Positions 1 through 8,895 are shown, numbered from the stretch's first letter. The stretch is DNA of 64,000 nt from Micromonospora peucetia (GCF_900091625.1 NZ_FMIC01000002.1:7068001-7132000), one strand, 5' to 3'. Made by a program: numbers and translations. The notes: generated from the sequence alone by a model not told the origin.

Positions 1-150
1 CGCCAGGAACAAGACCGCCGGGAGCAAGGCCACCGGAGCAAGGCCACCGGAAAGGAAGCCACCGGGAATCGGACGGCGGGTGGTTCTCCGGTTCACCCCG
101 CCGCAGGCGGGTAGCACTCCGGGGGACGACACGAGGAGGGACGGCGGGAC
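1..150. other. Left-edge non-coding or truncated stretch
   Basis: No gene could be supported here. One forward frame stays open from the window edge and ends in a TGA that overlaps the ATG at 151, so the 3' end of an upstream gene is possible, but its Lys/Pro/Gly-rich translation resembles nothing I recognise. A short direct repeat (AAGGCCACCGGA type) lies at 28-51 and a small hairpin (CCCGCC/GGCGGG, 97-111). AGGAGG at 133-138 is the ribosome binding site of the next gene. Confidence 0.3.
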
Positions 151-1335
151 ATGAGGGCACTGACCTGGCAGGGCAAGCGGGACGTACGGGTGGAGGAGGT
201 GCCCGACCCGCGGATCGTGGAGCCGACGGACGCGGTCGTCCGGATCACCTCGACCGCGATCTGCGGCTCCGACCTGCACCTGTACGAGGTGCTCGGGCCG
301 TACCTGAAGCCCGGTGACGTCCTCGGCCACGAGCCGATGGGCATCGTCGAGGAGGTGGGTCCTGGAGTGACCCGGCTCAGGGCGGGTGACCGGGTGGTGG
401 TGCCGTTCAACATCTCCTGCGGCGCCTGCTGGATGTGCGACCGCCAGTTGTACGCGCAGTGCGAGACCACCCAGGTCACCGCCGAGGGCAAGGGCGCCTC
501 GCTGTTCGGCTACACCTCGCTCTACGGCTCGGTGCCCGGCGGGCAGGCGGAGTACCTGCGGGTCCCGCACGCCCAGTTCGGCCCGATCAAGGTTCCCGAC
601 ACCGGGCCCGACGAGCGCTGGCTCTACCTGTCCGACATCCTGCCGACCGCCTGGCAGGCGGTGAGGTACGCCGACACCCCGCCCGGCGGCACCCTCGCCG
701 TCTTCGGGCTCGGGCCGGTGGGCCAACTCTGCGCCCGCATCGGGCGGCACCTCGGCGCGGACCGGGTGATCGGGCTGGACCTGGTGCCGGAGCGGCTGGC
801 GATGGCCCGCCGGCACGGCATCGAGGTGCTCGACGTCAGCGAACTCGACGACGTGCCGGGCGCGCTGATCGACCTCGTCGACGGGCGCGGCCCCGACGCC
901 GTCATCGACGCGGTGGGCATGGAGGCCCACGGCGCGCCCCTCGGCAAGCTCGCCCAGACCGCCGCCGGGCTGCTGCCCGACAAGCTCGCCCAGACCATGA
1001 CCGACAAGGCGGGCGTCGACCGGCTGGTCGTGCTCAGGGCCGCGGTCAAGGCCGTCCGGCGGGGTGGCACCGTCTCCGTCTCCGGCGTGTACGGCGGCGA
1101 GGTCGACCCGATGCCGCTGATGGAGATGTTCGACCGGGGCATCCAACTGCGGATGGGACAGTGCCACGTGCGCCGGTGGACCGACGAGATCATCCCGCTG
1201 CTCTCCGGCGACGACGACCCACTGGGCGTGGAGGACCTGCGTACCCACCGGGTGCCGCTCGCGCAGGCGCCGCAGGCGTACGAGATGTTCCAGAAGAAGG
1301 AGGACGGCTGCGTCAAGGTCGTGCTCGCACCGTGA
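151..1335 (+). CDS. Zinc-dependent alcohol dehydrogenase (formaldehyde-dehydrogenase-like MDR)
   Basis: This 394-residue protein is a medium-chain dehydrogenase/reductase that probably oxidises an alcohol or aldehyde adduct with NAD(P)+ in the cytoplasm. The catalytic-zinc region is visible as ICGSDLH (Cys38, Asp41, His43) and GHEPMG (His60, Glu61). Four cysteines at 90, 93, 96 and 104 form the structural zinc lobe. The nucleotide-binding glycine motif GLGPVG lies near residue 187. An extra segment after the Rossmann fold is typical of the glutathione-independent formaldehyde dehydrogenase-like branch. The ATG follows AGGAGG by 12 nt. The substrate cannot be read from the sequence. The gene is transcribed alone. 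Confidence 0.85.
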   Translation: MRALTWQGKRDVRVEEVPDPRIVEPTDAVVRITSTAICGSDLHLYEVLGPYLKPGDVLGHEPMGIVEEVGPGVTRLRAGDRVVVPFNISCGACWMCDRQLYAQCETTQVTAEGKGASLFGYTSLYGSVPGGQAEYLRVPHAQFGPIKVPDTGPDERWLYLSDILPTAWQAVRYADTPPGGTLAVFGLGPVGQLCARIGRHLGADRVIGLDLVPERLAMARRHGIEVLDVSELDDVPGALIDLVDGRGPDAVIDAVGMEAHGAPLGKLAQTAAGLLPDKLAQTMTDKAGVDRLVVLRAAVKAVRRGGTVSVSGVYGGEVDPMPLMEMFDRGIQLRMGQCHVRRWTDEIIPLLSGDDDPLGVEDLRTHRVPLAQAPQAYEMFQKKEDGCVKVVLAP

Positions 1336-1382
1336 CCGGACGGTGAGCCCCTCGCGGGATCACCGGCGTCGATCATCTCACC

Positions 1383-1388
1383 TAGGGT
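1383..1388 (+). promoter_or_regulatory. -10-like TAGGGT before the beta-lactamase-like gene
   Basis: TAGGGT matches the -10 hexamers seen before several other genes in this window. Here the start codon is about 45 nt downstream and the leader would contain the hairpin at 1388-1417. The placement is inferred from sequence only. Confidence 0.4.
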
Positions 1389-1417
1389 GGTGGGCCGGAG
1401 AGCACTCCGGCCCACCA
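1388..1417 (+). terminator. Perfect 13-bp hairpin between ADH and the beta-lactamase-like gene
   Basis: The arms 1388-1400 and 1405-1417 (TGGTGGGCCGGAG and its exact complement) close an AGCA loop. It can terminate the dehydrogenase transcript. Because it begins where the TAGGGT hexamer ends, it could instead be a 5' leader structure of the next gene. It lacks a U-tract, as many actinomycete terminators do. Confidence 0.6.
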
Positions 1418-1432
1418 CGACGGGAGAGACGA

Positions 1433-2446
1433 TTGACTATCCGGGTGAACCGCAGGACCGCGCTGGGACTGGGCACGGTGGCCACGGCGGGAACGGTGCT
1501 CGGCGCCGCCACGCCGGCGTCCGCCGCCCCCGAGGTCGACGAGCCGGCTCCGACGACACCCTCGCAGGCCGCCCGTCGGGTGGCCGCGAAGTATGCCCGG
1601 GAGACCGAGAGCGCCGGCGGCAACTGGCAGGCGTACGTCAGCGTCGCCGACCCGGCCGGTGAGCCGGTGGTGGCGGTGTCCGACGAGCCGGACCGACGGA
1701 TCGAGGCCTACAGCGTCAACAAGATCGCGGTGGCCGCGGCGGTGCTCGACAAGGTCGACCGGGGGCTGCTGACGCTCGACCAGCGGGTCGAGGTGACCGC
1801 CGCGATCGTGGTGCCCGGCGGGGACGGCATCTTCAGCCTGGACGGGGCGTACCCGAGTTCCGTGACGCTCGGTCACGCGTTGGCCAACCTGCTGACCGTC
1901 TCCGACGACACGGCGGTACGGCTGTGCGGCCTGGTCTGCCCGGCTGCCGAGCTCAACGAGATCCTGCGCAGCAAGGGCTTCCCGAACACGCAGGTGCAGC
2001 CGGTCGCCAACCCCAACCGGTTCTTCCTCGGCACCAGCACCCCCCGGGAGACCCACGACCTGCTGCGCGCGCTGGTGGGCGGCACGCTGCTCTCGCCGGC
2101 CAGCACGGCGTTCGTGCTCCGGCAACTGCGCGCCCCCGTCGCGTACACCGACGGGGTCCGGCGCGTCATGTCCTCGGTCGAACGGGCCCGGATCGCCACG
2201 AAGGCCGGCTGGTTCGCTGACGCCCGGCACGAGGCCGGGGTGATCTTCGACGCCGCCGGCGCGCCCGTGCTGACGTACGCCCTCTTCGCGGACGGGCAGG
2301 CCGAGCCGGACAACTACGGCGCGACGCACCCCGCCGTCGAGGCCCGGGCCCGGATGGGCCGGCGCTTCCTCGCCGCGGTCGACCGCCTCACCGGCACCGG
2401 CGTCACCCACCGGCCGGCCACGCAGCGGCCCAGCAACGGCGGCTGA
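1433..2446 (+). CDS. Tat-exported serine hydrolase of the class A beta-lactamase fold
   Basis: The protein is 337 residues from a TTG start chosen because GGGAGAG lies 5 nt upstream and because it begins directly at a twin-arginine signal: Arg7-Arg8 are followed by a hydrophobic stretch and an Ala-X-Ala cleavage site near residue 31. The mature part carries the active-site SxxK as SVNK (Ser94, Lys97), an SDN-like SDD (157-159) and a KTG-like KAG (257-259), in the order and spacing of class A beta-lactamases. It should act outside the membrane as a beta-lactamase or related acyl-serine hydrolase. The altered second and third motifs make resistance activity uncertain. A strong terminator follows at once. 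Confidence 0.8.
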   Translation: MTIRVNRRTALGLGTVATAGTVLGAATPASAAPEVDEPAPTTPSQAARRVAAKYARETESAGGNWQAYVSVADPAGEPVVAVSDEPDRRIEAYSVNKIAVAAAVLDKVDRGLLTLDQRVEVTAAIVVPGGDGIFSLDGAYPSSVTLGHALANLLTVSDDTAVRLCGLVCPAAELNEILRSKGFPNTQVQPVANPNRFFLGTSTPRETHDLLRALVGGTLLSPASTAFVLRQLRAPVAYTDGVRRVMSSVERARIATKAGWFADARHEAGVIFDAAGAPVLTYALFADGQAEPDNYGATHPAVEARARMGRRFLAAVDRLTGTGVTHRPATQRPSNGG

Positions 2447-2462
2447 GTCACCCTGCGACGCG

Positions 2463-2489
2463 GAGGGCCCGCCGTGGCGGCGGGCCCTC
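2463..2489 (+). terminator. Terminator hairpin after the beta-lactamase-like gene
   Basis: The arms GAGGGCCCGCCG (2463-2474) and CGGCGGGCCCTC (2478-2489) pair perfectly over 12 bp around a TGG loop, 16 nt after the stop codon. Confidence 0.75.
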
Positions 2490-2557
2490 GGCGACCCTCC
2501 GGCGGTCCCTCGGTGGCCGGGCTACCGTGTACGACGGGACACGGCGGAGGGACGACG

Positions 2558-3703
2558 ATGGGCGCACCAGCGGAACGCGCGGGACTCGACCGGGCGCTCG
2601 GGCGACGGCTGCGCGGGGCGGCCGGACTGGCCGCGCTGGCCGGGCTCGCGTGGGTGGCCCGGGACGTGCCGGCGGCGCTGGGCGGTCGGCTCACCGGCGC
2701 CCGTGCGGAGCGGGCCGCCCGCTCGCCCCGGTTCCGCGACGGCACCTTCCACAACCCGGGCGGCACCCGCTCGATGGCCGGCGCCCCCGACCGCGGCCTG
2801 GTCCGTGAGCTGATCTTCGGGAAGCAGAAGCGCCGGCCGGGCACCGCGGTGCCGCTGCTGCGCCCGGGCACCGCCCCGGCCACCGACGTCACACACGAGC
2901 TGAACATCGTCTGGTACGGCCACGCCTCCGCGCTGATCGAGATCGAGGGCCGCAAGGTGCTGCTCGACCCGGTGTGGAGCGACCGGTGCTCGCCGTCGGC
3001 CCTGGTCGGGCCGCGCCGCCTGCACGAGCCGCCGGTACGCCTCGACGAACTGCCCCCGGTGGACGCGATCCTGATCTCGCACGACCACTACGACCACCTC
3101 GACATGGCAACCGTCCGGGCGCTGCTGACCAGCCAGTCGGCGCCGTTCCTGGTGCCGCTGGGGGTGGGCGCGCACCTGGACCGCTGGGGCGTACCGGCGG
3201 AACGGATCGTGGAGCTGGACTGGTCGGAGAGCCACCGGGTGGCGGGGCTGGAGATCACCGCCACCGCCGCCCAGCACTTCTCCGGCCGGGGGCTGCGCCG
3301 CGACGGCACGCTCTGGAGCTCCTGGGTGGTGGCCGGTGCGCACCGGAAGGTCTTCTACACCGGCGACTCCGGCTACTTCGACGGCTACGCCGAGATCGGC
3401 TCCCGGCACGGGCCGTTCGACGTCACGCTGATGCAGATCGGGGCGTACGACCGGGCCTGGCCGAGCATCCACATGTTTCCCGAGGAGGCCGTCGCCGCCC
3501 ACCTCGACCTGCGCGGCGGGCTGCTCCTCCCGGTGCACTGGGCGACGTTCAACCTCGCCCTGCACGCCTGGTCCGAGCCGGTGGACCGGATCTGGGCCGA
3601 GGCGAAGGCCCGGGACGTACGCCTCGCCGTACCCCGCCCCGGTGAGCGGGTGGTGGTGGACGACCCACCCCCCGTCGACGGCTGGTGGCAGGCGGTCGCC
3701 TGA
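2558..3703 (+). CDS. Metallo-beta-lactamase-fold hydrolase, NAPE-PLD/UlaG-like
   Basis: This 381-residue protein has an N-terminal hydrophobic stretch (about 20-45) and a metallo-beta-lactamase domain. The metal motif reads HDHYDHLD at residues 175-182. Later metal ligands are suggested by the AAQHFSGRG, TGDSGYF and PVHWATF segments. The domain resembles N-acyl-phosphatidylethanolamine phospholipase D and lactonase relatives, so a lipid phosphodiesterase or lactonase role is possible but unproven. The ATG at 2558 follows CGGAGGGA by 6 nt, and a TACCGT hexamer at 2523-2528 would give a short leader. Its stop is 6 nt from the convergent dGTPase-like gene. Confidence 0.8.
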   Translation: MGAPAERAGLDRALGRRLRGAAGLAALAGLAWVARDVPAALGGRLTGARAERAARSPRFRDGTFHNPGGTRSMAGAPDRGLVRELIFGKQKRRPGTAVPLLRPGTAPATDVTHELNIVWYGHASALIEIEGRKVLLDPVWSDRCSPSALVGPRRLHEPPVRLDELPPVDAILISHDHYDHLDMATVRALLTSQSAPFLVPLGVGAHLDRWGVPAERIVELDWSESHRVAGLEITATAAQHFSGRGLRRDGTLWSSWVVAGAHRKVFYTGDSGYFDGYAEIGSRHGPFDVTLMQIGAYDRAWPSIHMFPEEAVAAHLDLRGGLLLPVHWATFNLALHAWSEPVDRIWAEAKARDVRLAVPRPGERVVVDDPPPVDGWWQAVA

Positions 3704-3709
3704 CGGCCC

Positions 3710-5221
3710 TCAGAGGACGAAGGCGTCGGTCCAGAGGGCCCCGGAACGGCCCGACAGGGCATCCAGCATGGCGACCGCCTGGCCGTCGGTGAGCTGGGCG
3801 ACGAAGTCGACGATCGCCCGCCCGCGCGCCTTGCCGATCCGGTCCGGCGTACGCGGGTGCAGTTCCGCCTCGGCGAGCTCCACCAGGTCGTGTAGGCGCC
3901 GCGGCAGCCGGGACTCCTCCTCGGGGTCGAGCAGCCACTCCAGCAGCGCCTCCACCAGGGTGCCCAGCAGCCGCGCCTGCCCACGCTGGTGCAGGGCCAG
4001 GTCCGGCCGGGCCAGCACGAACCGGTGGTGGACGAACTTGAGCACCTGCACCTCGTGCCACTGCGCCGGAGCGAGCAGCACGTGGCCGGAGCGGACCGCC
4101 GGCTGCCCGACCACCGTGATCGCGTCGACGAAGCGGGTCGTCCAGCGGGCGGAGAACCGGGCCACGTACTGCTCCGCCTCGATGGATCCGTCGAAGGGCA
4201 TGGCCAGCAGCCCTTCGACCAGTTCCTCGCGGACGTGTTCGACGGCGGCGGCGAACGCCTCGTCGTCGGCGATCCAGGCGTCCTTGCGGTGCAGTTGCCG
4301 GCGCAGCCGCTCGATCGCCGCACCGGGCCGTCGGGCGGCAGCGGCCAGGGCCGCGTCGGTGATGGCCCGGAAGTGCCCGCTCTCGCGCTGCCAGGCCATC
4401 AGTTCGGCGGCCACCGCGCCCTGCTGGAGCACTCCGACCCGGTAGAAGTCCTCCACGTCGTGGATGGCGTACGCGATGTCGTCGGCGGTGTCCATCACCG
4501 ACGCCTCGACGGTCTGCTGCCAGTCCGGGATCCGGCCGACGAACGGCTCCCGGGCCTGCCGCAGGTCGTCGATCTCGGTCCGGTACGCCCCGAACTTCGA
4601 CGAGCCGCTGTCCGGGTCGTCGGGCGGCGGGGTGGCGCCGCGCGGCGGCGGGTCCAACAGCCGGGGGTGCGGGTCGGGATGGTCCAGCCGCGTCCACGGG
4701 TACTTCAGCAGCGCCGCCCGCACCGCCGCCGTGAGGTCCAGACCGGTGGTCGCCGCGCCGCGGATCTCGGTGCTGGTGACGATCCGGTACGACTGGGCGT
4801 TGCCCTCGAAGCCGTCGGTCAGCCCGAGCCGCTGCCGGGCCAGCCGGTCCAGCACCCGCTCCCCCAGGTGCCCGAACGGCGGGTGCCCGAGGTCGTGCGC
4901 GAGGGCAGCGGCCTCCACCACGTCCGGGTCGCAGCCGCCCAGCTTCTCCAACAGGTCGCGGTGCCGGTCGTCGGCGGTGAGCCGCTCGGCGATGGCGCGC
5001 GCCACCTGCGCCACCTTCAGGCTGTGGGTGAGCCGGTTGTGCACGAGCAGGCCGGAGCCGCCGGGGCTGACCACCTGGGTCACGCCGTTCAGCCGGGCGA
5101 AGAACGGCGAGGCCACGATGCGGTCCCGGTCGGCCCGGAACGGGCTGGCAGCGAGGTCGCCGAGCGCCCGGGCGCTGCCGCCGAAGAGCCGCCGGGCACG
5201 CGGGTCCGCGGGAGGTTCCAT
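3710..5221 (-). CDS. dgt: Deoxyguanosinetriphosphate triphosphohydrolase-like protein (HD domain)
   Basis: This cytoplasmic protein of 503 residues belongs to the dNTP triphosphohydrolase family, which converts dNTPs to nucleosides and triphosphate. The metal-binding HD signature is present as NRLTHS (His66) and [11 protein letters not shown] (His109, Asp110, His113, His118), followed by the long helical part typical of bacterial Dgt. The start at 5221 is preferred over upstream in-frame codons because homologous sequence begins here. A TAGCGT hexamer ends 7 nt before the ATG, which suggests a leaderless message. The gene is convergent with the hydrolase on its left and divergent from tex. 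Confidence 0.85.
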   Translation of the reverse strand: MEPPADPRARRLFGGSARALGDLAASPFRADRDRIVASPFFARLNGVTQVVSPGGSGLLVHNRLTHSLKVAQVARAIAERLTADDRHRDLLEKLGGCDPDVVEAAALAHDLGHPPFGHLGERVLDRLARQRLGLTDGFEGNAQSYRIVTSTEIRGAATTGLDLTAAVRAALLKYPWTRLDHPDPHPRLLDPPPRGATPPPDDPDSGSSKFGAYRTEIDDLRQAREPFVGRIPDWQQTVEASVMDTADDIAYAIHDVEDFYRVGVLQQGAVAAELMAWQRESGHFRAITDAALAAAARRPGAAIERLRRQLHRKDAWIADDEAFAAAVEHVREELVEGLLAMPFDGSIEAEQYVARFSARWTTRFVDAITVVGQPAVRSGHVLLAPAQWHEVQVLKFVHHRFVLARPDLALHQRGQARLLGTLVEALLEWLLDPEEESRLPRRLHDLVELAEAELHPRTPDRIGKARGRAIVDFVAQLTDGQAVAMLDALSGRSGALWTDAFVL

Positions 5222-5228
5222 GATCGCC

Positions 5229-5234
5229 ACGCTA
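5229..5234 (-). promoter_or_regulatory. -10 hexamer TAGCGT of a probable leaderless dgt transcript
   Basis: On the minus strand TAGCGT is followed by exactly 7 nt and then the ATG of the dGTPase-like gene, and no Shine-Dalgarno sequence is present. This is the same layout as before glgC, glgM, glgE and the PIG-V gene. Confidence 0.5.
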
Positions 5235-5410
5235 GCGCAGCGCGGGCCGGTACGGCGCACGCCGGCCGGGTCGGAAGGCGACGGCGCGCCGGCCGGCAGC
5301 GTCGCGGGCGGCGCGGGTGGGAACGGCACGCCGGGCCGGGGGCGGGGGCGACCGTCGGTGCGGGCCGGCAGAATGCACAGCGGAACCCACACCTAAGGCG
5401 GATCGAGATC

Positions 5411-7984
5411 GTGACCCTCTCTGTTCATCAGCGGATCGCCGAGGAGCTCGGCGTCGCCGAGCGCCAGGTACGGGCGGCCGTGGAGCTGCTCGACGGCGGC
5501 TCGACCGTGCCGTTCATCGCCCGCTACCGCAAGGAGGCCACCGGCCTGCTCGACGACACCCAGCTGCGCACCCTGGAGGAGCGGCTGCGTTACCTGCGCG
5601 AGTTGGACGAGCGGCGCGCGGCGGTGCTGGAGTCGATCCGCGGCCAGGGCAAGCTCGACGAGGCCCTGGAAGCGCAGATCATGGCGGCCAACTCGAAGTC
5701 CCGCCTGGAGGACATCTACCTGCCCTACAAGCCCAAGCGCCGGACCCGGGCGCAGATCGCCCGCGAGGCCGGGCTGGAGCCGCTCGCCGAGTCGCTGCTC
5801 ACCGACCCGGGGCAGGATCCGCGCCAGGCCGCCGCCGGCTACGTGGACGCGGAGCGGGGCGTGGCCGATCCCGCCGCCGCCCTGGAGGGCGCCCGGGCCA
5901 TCCTCATCGAGCGCTTCGCGGAGGACGCCGACCTGATCGGCACGCTGCGCGAGCAGATGTGGTCGCGGGGCCGGCTGGTTTCCCGGGTACGCGACGGGCA
6001 GGAGTCGGCCGGGGCGAAGTTCGCCGACTACTTCGACTTCGCCGAGCCGTACCCGAAGCTGCCCTCGCACCGGATCCTGGCCATGTTCCGGGGCGAGAAG
6101 GAGGGCATGCTCGACCTGACCATGGAGCCCGAGGAGGCCGGCGAGACCGACGCGCCGGTCACCGGGCCGACCCGCTACGAGGCGGCGATCGCGGGCCGGT
6201 TCGGCATCAGCGACCAGGGCCGGCCGGCCGACCGGTGGCTGGCCGACACGGTGCGCTGGGCCTGGCGCACCCGGGTTCTCATCCACCTCGGGGCAGACCT
6301 GCGGATGCGGCTGTGGCAGGCGGCCGAGGAGGAGGCGGTGCGGGTCTTCGCCACCAACCTGCGGGACCTGCTGCTCGCCGCGCCGGCCGGCACCCGGCCC
6401 ACCATGGGGCTGGACCCGGGCCTGCGTACCGGCGTGAAGGTCGCCGTCGTGGACGCCACCGGCAAGGTGGTCGCCACCGACACGATCTACCCGCACGAGC
6501 CGCGCCGGCAGTGGGACGCCTCGATCGAGACTCTCGCCCGGTTGGCCGGGGCGCACGGCGTCGAGCTGGTCGCCATCGGCAACGGCACCGCCAGCCGGGA
6601 GACCGACAAGCTCGCCGGCGAGCTGATCAAGCGGTACCCGCAGCTCAACCTCACCAAGGTGGTGGTCTCCGAGGCCGGCGCGTCGGTCTACTCCGCCTCC
6701 GCGTACGCCTCGCAGGAGCTGCCCGGGATGGACGTCTCGCTGCGCGGCGCGGTCTCCATCGCCCGCCGTCTGCAGGACCCGCTCGCCGAGCTGGTCAAGA
6801 TCGACCCGCGCTCGATCGGAGTCGGCCAGTACCAGCACGACCTGTCGGAGGTGAAGCTCTCCCGGTCGCTGGACGCGGTGGTCGAGGACTGCGTCAACGC
6901 GGTCGGGGTCGACGTCAACACCGCCTCCGCGCCGCTGCTGACCCGGGTCTCGGGCATCGGCGCCGGGCTGGCGGAGAACATCGTGCTGCACCGCGACGCC
7001 AACGGCCCGTTCCGCACCCGGGTGGAGCTGAAGAAGGTCGCCCGGCTCGGGCCGAAGGCCTTCGAGCAGTGTGCCGGCTTCCTGCGCATCCCCGGCGGCG
7101 ACGACCCGCTGGACTCCTCCAGCGTGCACCCCGAGACGTACCCGGTGGTGCGCCGGATCCTGTCCAGCACCGGGCAGGATCTGCGGTCGTTGATCGGCAG
7201 GAGCGCCATCCTGCGGGGGTTGCGGGCCACCGACTTCGTCGACGACACCTTCGGCCTGCCCACCGTCACCGACATCCTCGCCGAGTTGGAGAAGCCGGGT
7301 CGCGATCCCCGGCCGGAGTTCCGCACCGCCACCTTCGTCGAGGGGGTGGAGAAGATCGGCGACCTGGTGCCCGGAATGGTGCTGGAGGGTGTGGTGACCA
7401 ACGTTGCCGCGTTCGGCGCGTTCGTGGACGTCGGCGTGCACCAGGACGGGCTGGTGCACGTCTCGGCCATGTCCCGGACCTTCGTCAAGGACCCGCGCGA
7501 GGTGGTCAAGTCCGGCGACGTGGTCCGGGTCAAGGTGCTCGACGTCGACGTGCCCCGCAAACGGATCTCGCTCACCCTCCGGCTCGAGGACGACGCGGAG
7601 GCGGGCGCCGGGCGCGGCGGCCCGGACGGCGGTCGCCGCGAGCGCGGCGGGCAGGGCGGGCCGGGCGGGCCACGCGGTGACCGGGGTGCCTTGCGGGGCG
7701 GTCAGGGCGGTGACCGGGCCGCCCCGCAGGGCGGTCAGACCGGCCAGGGCGGCGGGCGCGGCGGGCAGGGCGGCGGGCAGGGCGGCGGGCGCGGCGCGCA
7801 GACCGGGCAGGGCGGTCAGACAGGTCAGGGCGGCGGGCGCGGTGACCGGGGTGCCTCGGGCGGCGGACGCGGCGGGCAGACCGGGCAGGGCGGCGGGGCG
7901 CAGCGGCAGGGCCGTGGTGGAGCGGGGCCCGCGCCGGCCAACGACGCCATGGCGGACGCGCTGCGTCGGGCTGGACTGGCCTGA
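5411..7984 (+). CDS. tex: Transcription accessory protein Tex with an RGG-like tail
   Basis: The protein is 857 residues from a GTG at 5411. The reading frame is open far upstream, but that extension lies antisense to dgt and has no family similarity. Order of domains: Tex N-terminal helical region (about 1-190), YqgF-like RNase H fold near 330-460 ([10 protein letters not shown]), helix-hairpin-helix segment near 495-560, and an S1 RNA-binding domain at about 650-720 ([14 protein letters not shown]). Tex proteins associate with RNA and RNA polymerase. Residues after about 727 form a roughly 110-residue Gly/Gln/Arg-rich tail absent from the compact enterobacterial proteins, ending in a short conserved-looking peptide ([14 protein letters not shown]). 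A terminator follows. Confidence 0.92.
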   Translation: MTLSVHQRIAEELGVAERQVRAAVELLDGGSTVPFIARYRKEATGLLDDTQLRTLEERLRYLRELDERRAAVLESIRGQGKLDEALEAQIMAANSKSRLEDIYLPYKPKRRTRAQIAREAGLEPLAESLLTDPGQDPRQAAAGYVDAERGVADPAAALEGARAILIERFAEDADLIGTLREQMWSRGRLVSRVRDGQESAGAKFADYFDFAEPYPKLPSHRILAMFRGEKEGMLDLTMEPEEAGETDAPVTGPTRYEAAIAGRFGISDQGRPADRWLADTVRWAWRTRVLIHLGADLRMRLWQAAEEEAVRVFATNLRDLLLAAPAGTRPTMGLDPGLRTGVKVAVVDATGKVVATDTIYPHEPRRQWDASIETLARLAGAHGVELVAIGNGTASRETDKLAGELIKRYPQLNLTKVVVSEAGASVYSASAYASQELPGMDVSLRGAVSIARRLQDPLAELVKIDPRSIGVGQYQHDLSEVKLSRSLDAVVEDCVNAVGVDVNTASAPLLTRVSGIGAGLAENIVLHRDANGPFRTRVELKKVARLGPKAFEQCAGFLRIPGGDDPLDSSSVHPETYPVVRRILSSTGQDLRSLIGRSAILRGLRATDFVDDTFGLPTVTDILAELEKPGRDPRPEFRTATFVEGVEKIGDLVPGMVLEGVVTNVAAFGAFVDVGVHQDGLVHVSAMSRTFVKDPREVVKSGDVVRVKVLDVDVPRKRISLTLRLEDDAEAGAGRGGPDGGRRERGGQGGPGGPRGDRGALRGGQGGDRAAPQGGQTGQGGGRGGQGGGQGGGRGAQTGQGGQTGQGGGRGDRGASGGGRGGQTGQGGGAQRQGRGGAGPAPANDAMADALRRAGLA
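7591..7925 (+). repeat. Low-complexity GGQ/GGR repeat in the tex 3' end
   Basis: Degenerate GGGCAGGGCGG-type units encode repeated Gly-Gln-Gly-Gly and Gly-Arg-Gly-Gly peptides. The repeat is in frame, so copy number could change without breaking the gene. Confidence 0.7.
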
Positions 7985-7992
7985 CATCGTCA

Positions 7993-8031
7993 CGCCGGCC
8001 GGCAAGCGGCTCGGGGCGCTGCCGGCCGGCG
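7993..8031 (+). terminator. Terminator hairpin after tex
   Basis: The arms CGCCGGCCGGCA (7993-8004) and TGCCGGCCGGCG (8020-8031) are perfectly complementary over 12 bp with a 15-nt G-rich loop, 8 nt after the stop codon. Confidence 0.65.
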
Positions 8032-8046
8032 GAGGATCCACACCCG

Positions 8047-8148
8047 GGACGCTGTCGAGCTGATGTCGCAGACGATTCAGGGCCGTCTGGTGCCACAGCG
8101 GATCCACGCACCGCCTGATGTCGCAGACGACTCAGCTCGACAGCGTCC
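8047..8148. repeat. Dispersed palindromic element, family 1, copy A
   Basis: Perfect 17-bp inverted arms (GGACGCTGTCGAGCTGA at 8047-8063, its complement at 8132-8148) enclose 68 bp. Just inside each arm is a 21-bp direct repeat (8060-8080 and 8115-8135, one mismatch) with core TGTCGCAGACGA. The arm core CTGTCGAGCTG recurs at 28737, 47842 and, as a half copy, at 34326-34342. No open reading frame lies inside. The gap 7985-8399 holds this element, the tex terminator, a CCACCACCGCC-type stretch at 8171-8195 and the tandem repeat at 8265. Confidence 0.75.
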
Positions 8149-8264
8149 TACGACCCTTTCGCCCGCGGACCGGCTCGGCGGCCACCACCGCCCACCACCG
8201 CCCACGGAGCGGTCGCCCATCCGGCGGTCGGACCGGCGAGGGCCGGTGGGTAGGACCCGGTGGG

Positions 8265-8342
8265 TGGGACCGGCGGGTGGGACCGGCGAGTGGGACCGGC
8301 GAGTGGGACCGGCGAGTGGGACCGGCGAGTGGGACCGGCGAG
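8265..8342. repeat. 13-bp tandem repeat, six copies
   Basis: The unit TGGGACCGGCGAG occurs six times in a row. The last five copies are identical and the first has one change. Degenerate partial units lie on both sides. The array is 45 nt before the -10-like hexamer of the next gene. The period of 13 is not a multiple of 3, so it is not built to be a coding repeat. Confidence 0.85.
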
Positions 8343-8386
8343 TGGGGACCGGGGCCGGACGCTTTCCCGTGGCGGGCGTCGGGGCG

Positions 8387-8392
8387 TACCGT
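8387..8392 (+). promoter_or_regulatory. -10-like TACCGT, probable leaderless start
   Basis: TACCGT is followed by 7 nt and then the GTG of the small unknown gene. No ribosome binding site precedes that codon. Confidence 0.45.
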
Positions 8393-8399
8393 CGCCGTC

Positions 8400-8834
8400 G
8401 TGGATGAGGGCGACGGCCTGGAGTGGCGGGAGCGGCAGCGACGGGCGGTGCGGGCGCACGCGGCGGCCGACGAGCGCCGGCGGGCCGCCGAGCAGGCCGA
8501 GGCGGCGGAGCTCGTCGCCTGGTTCGTGGCCGAGGCGGCCCGGCGCGGGCTGCCCACGGAGCGGCTCACCGCGCGGGGCCTCGACGGGCGTGGAAGCTAC
8601 CGGACGGGGCTGCGCGGCTGGTACGTCGACCGGGCCCGTACCCGGGCCGTCGACGTCGACGGGCGGTTCCACCTGCTGACAGTGACGGGCGGCCTGCGTG
8701 CCCGGCTGTTCGGGGCCGAGCCGCAGCCCGGTCCGCCACCGCTCGTGGTCGGTGCGGGTGGTCGCGACGGCGAGTCGATCCCGCTGCGCACCCTGCTCAC
8801 CCGGCGGCTGGACGCGGGCGACGAGACGCCCTGA
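8400..8834 (+). CDS. Hypothetical protein, 144 residues
   Basis: I do not recognise a family. The protein starts with an acidic then Arg/Ala-rich helix (about 5-45, heptad-like, possibly coiled coil) and continues into a compact basic-aromatic part (SYRTGLRGWYVDRARTRAVD near 65-84) that ends in a short Pro/Gly linker and a C-terminal strand. The GTG at 8400 is chosen because a TACCGT hexamer sits 7 nt upstream. The frame stays open upstream through the tandem repeat, but that part is repeat-derived. No signal peptide or membrane segment is visible. It stands alone between tex and the polysaccharide locus. Confidence 0.55.
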   Translation: MDEGDGLEWRERQRRAVRAHAAADERRRAAEQAEAAELVAWFVAEAARRGLPTERLTARGLDGRGSYRTGLRGWYVDRARTRAVDVDGRFHLLTVTGGLRARLFGAEPQPGPPPLVVGAGGRDGESIPLRTLLTRRLDAGDETP

Positions 8835-8895
8835 CCTGGGTCAGCGGGCGGCGGACCTCGGGCCGGACGCGATCGGCGACGGCCGGCGGCACGGC

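Noticed and set aside
3989..5410. Upstream extension of the tex reading frame
   Set aside because: It lies antisense to dgt and has no family similarity. Tex homology begins at the GTG 5411.
5393..8107. A 904-residue minus-strand frame antisense to tex
   Set aside because: It is a composition shadow: tex has clear family motifs through the whole stretch and the antisense translation has no recognisable segment.
8265..8342. CRISPR-like array
   Set aside because: The 13-bp units are contiguous with no spacers and no cas genes are nearby.
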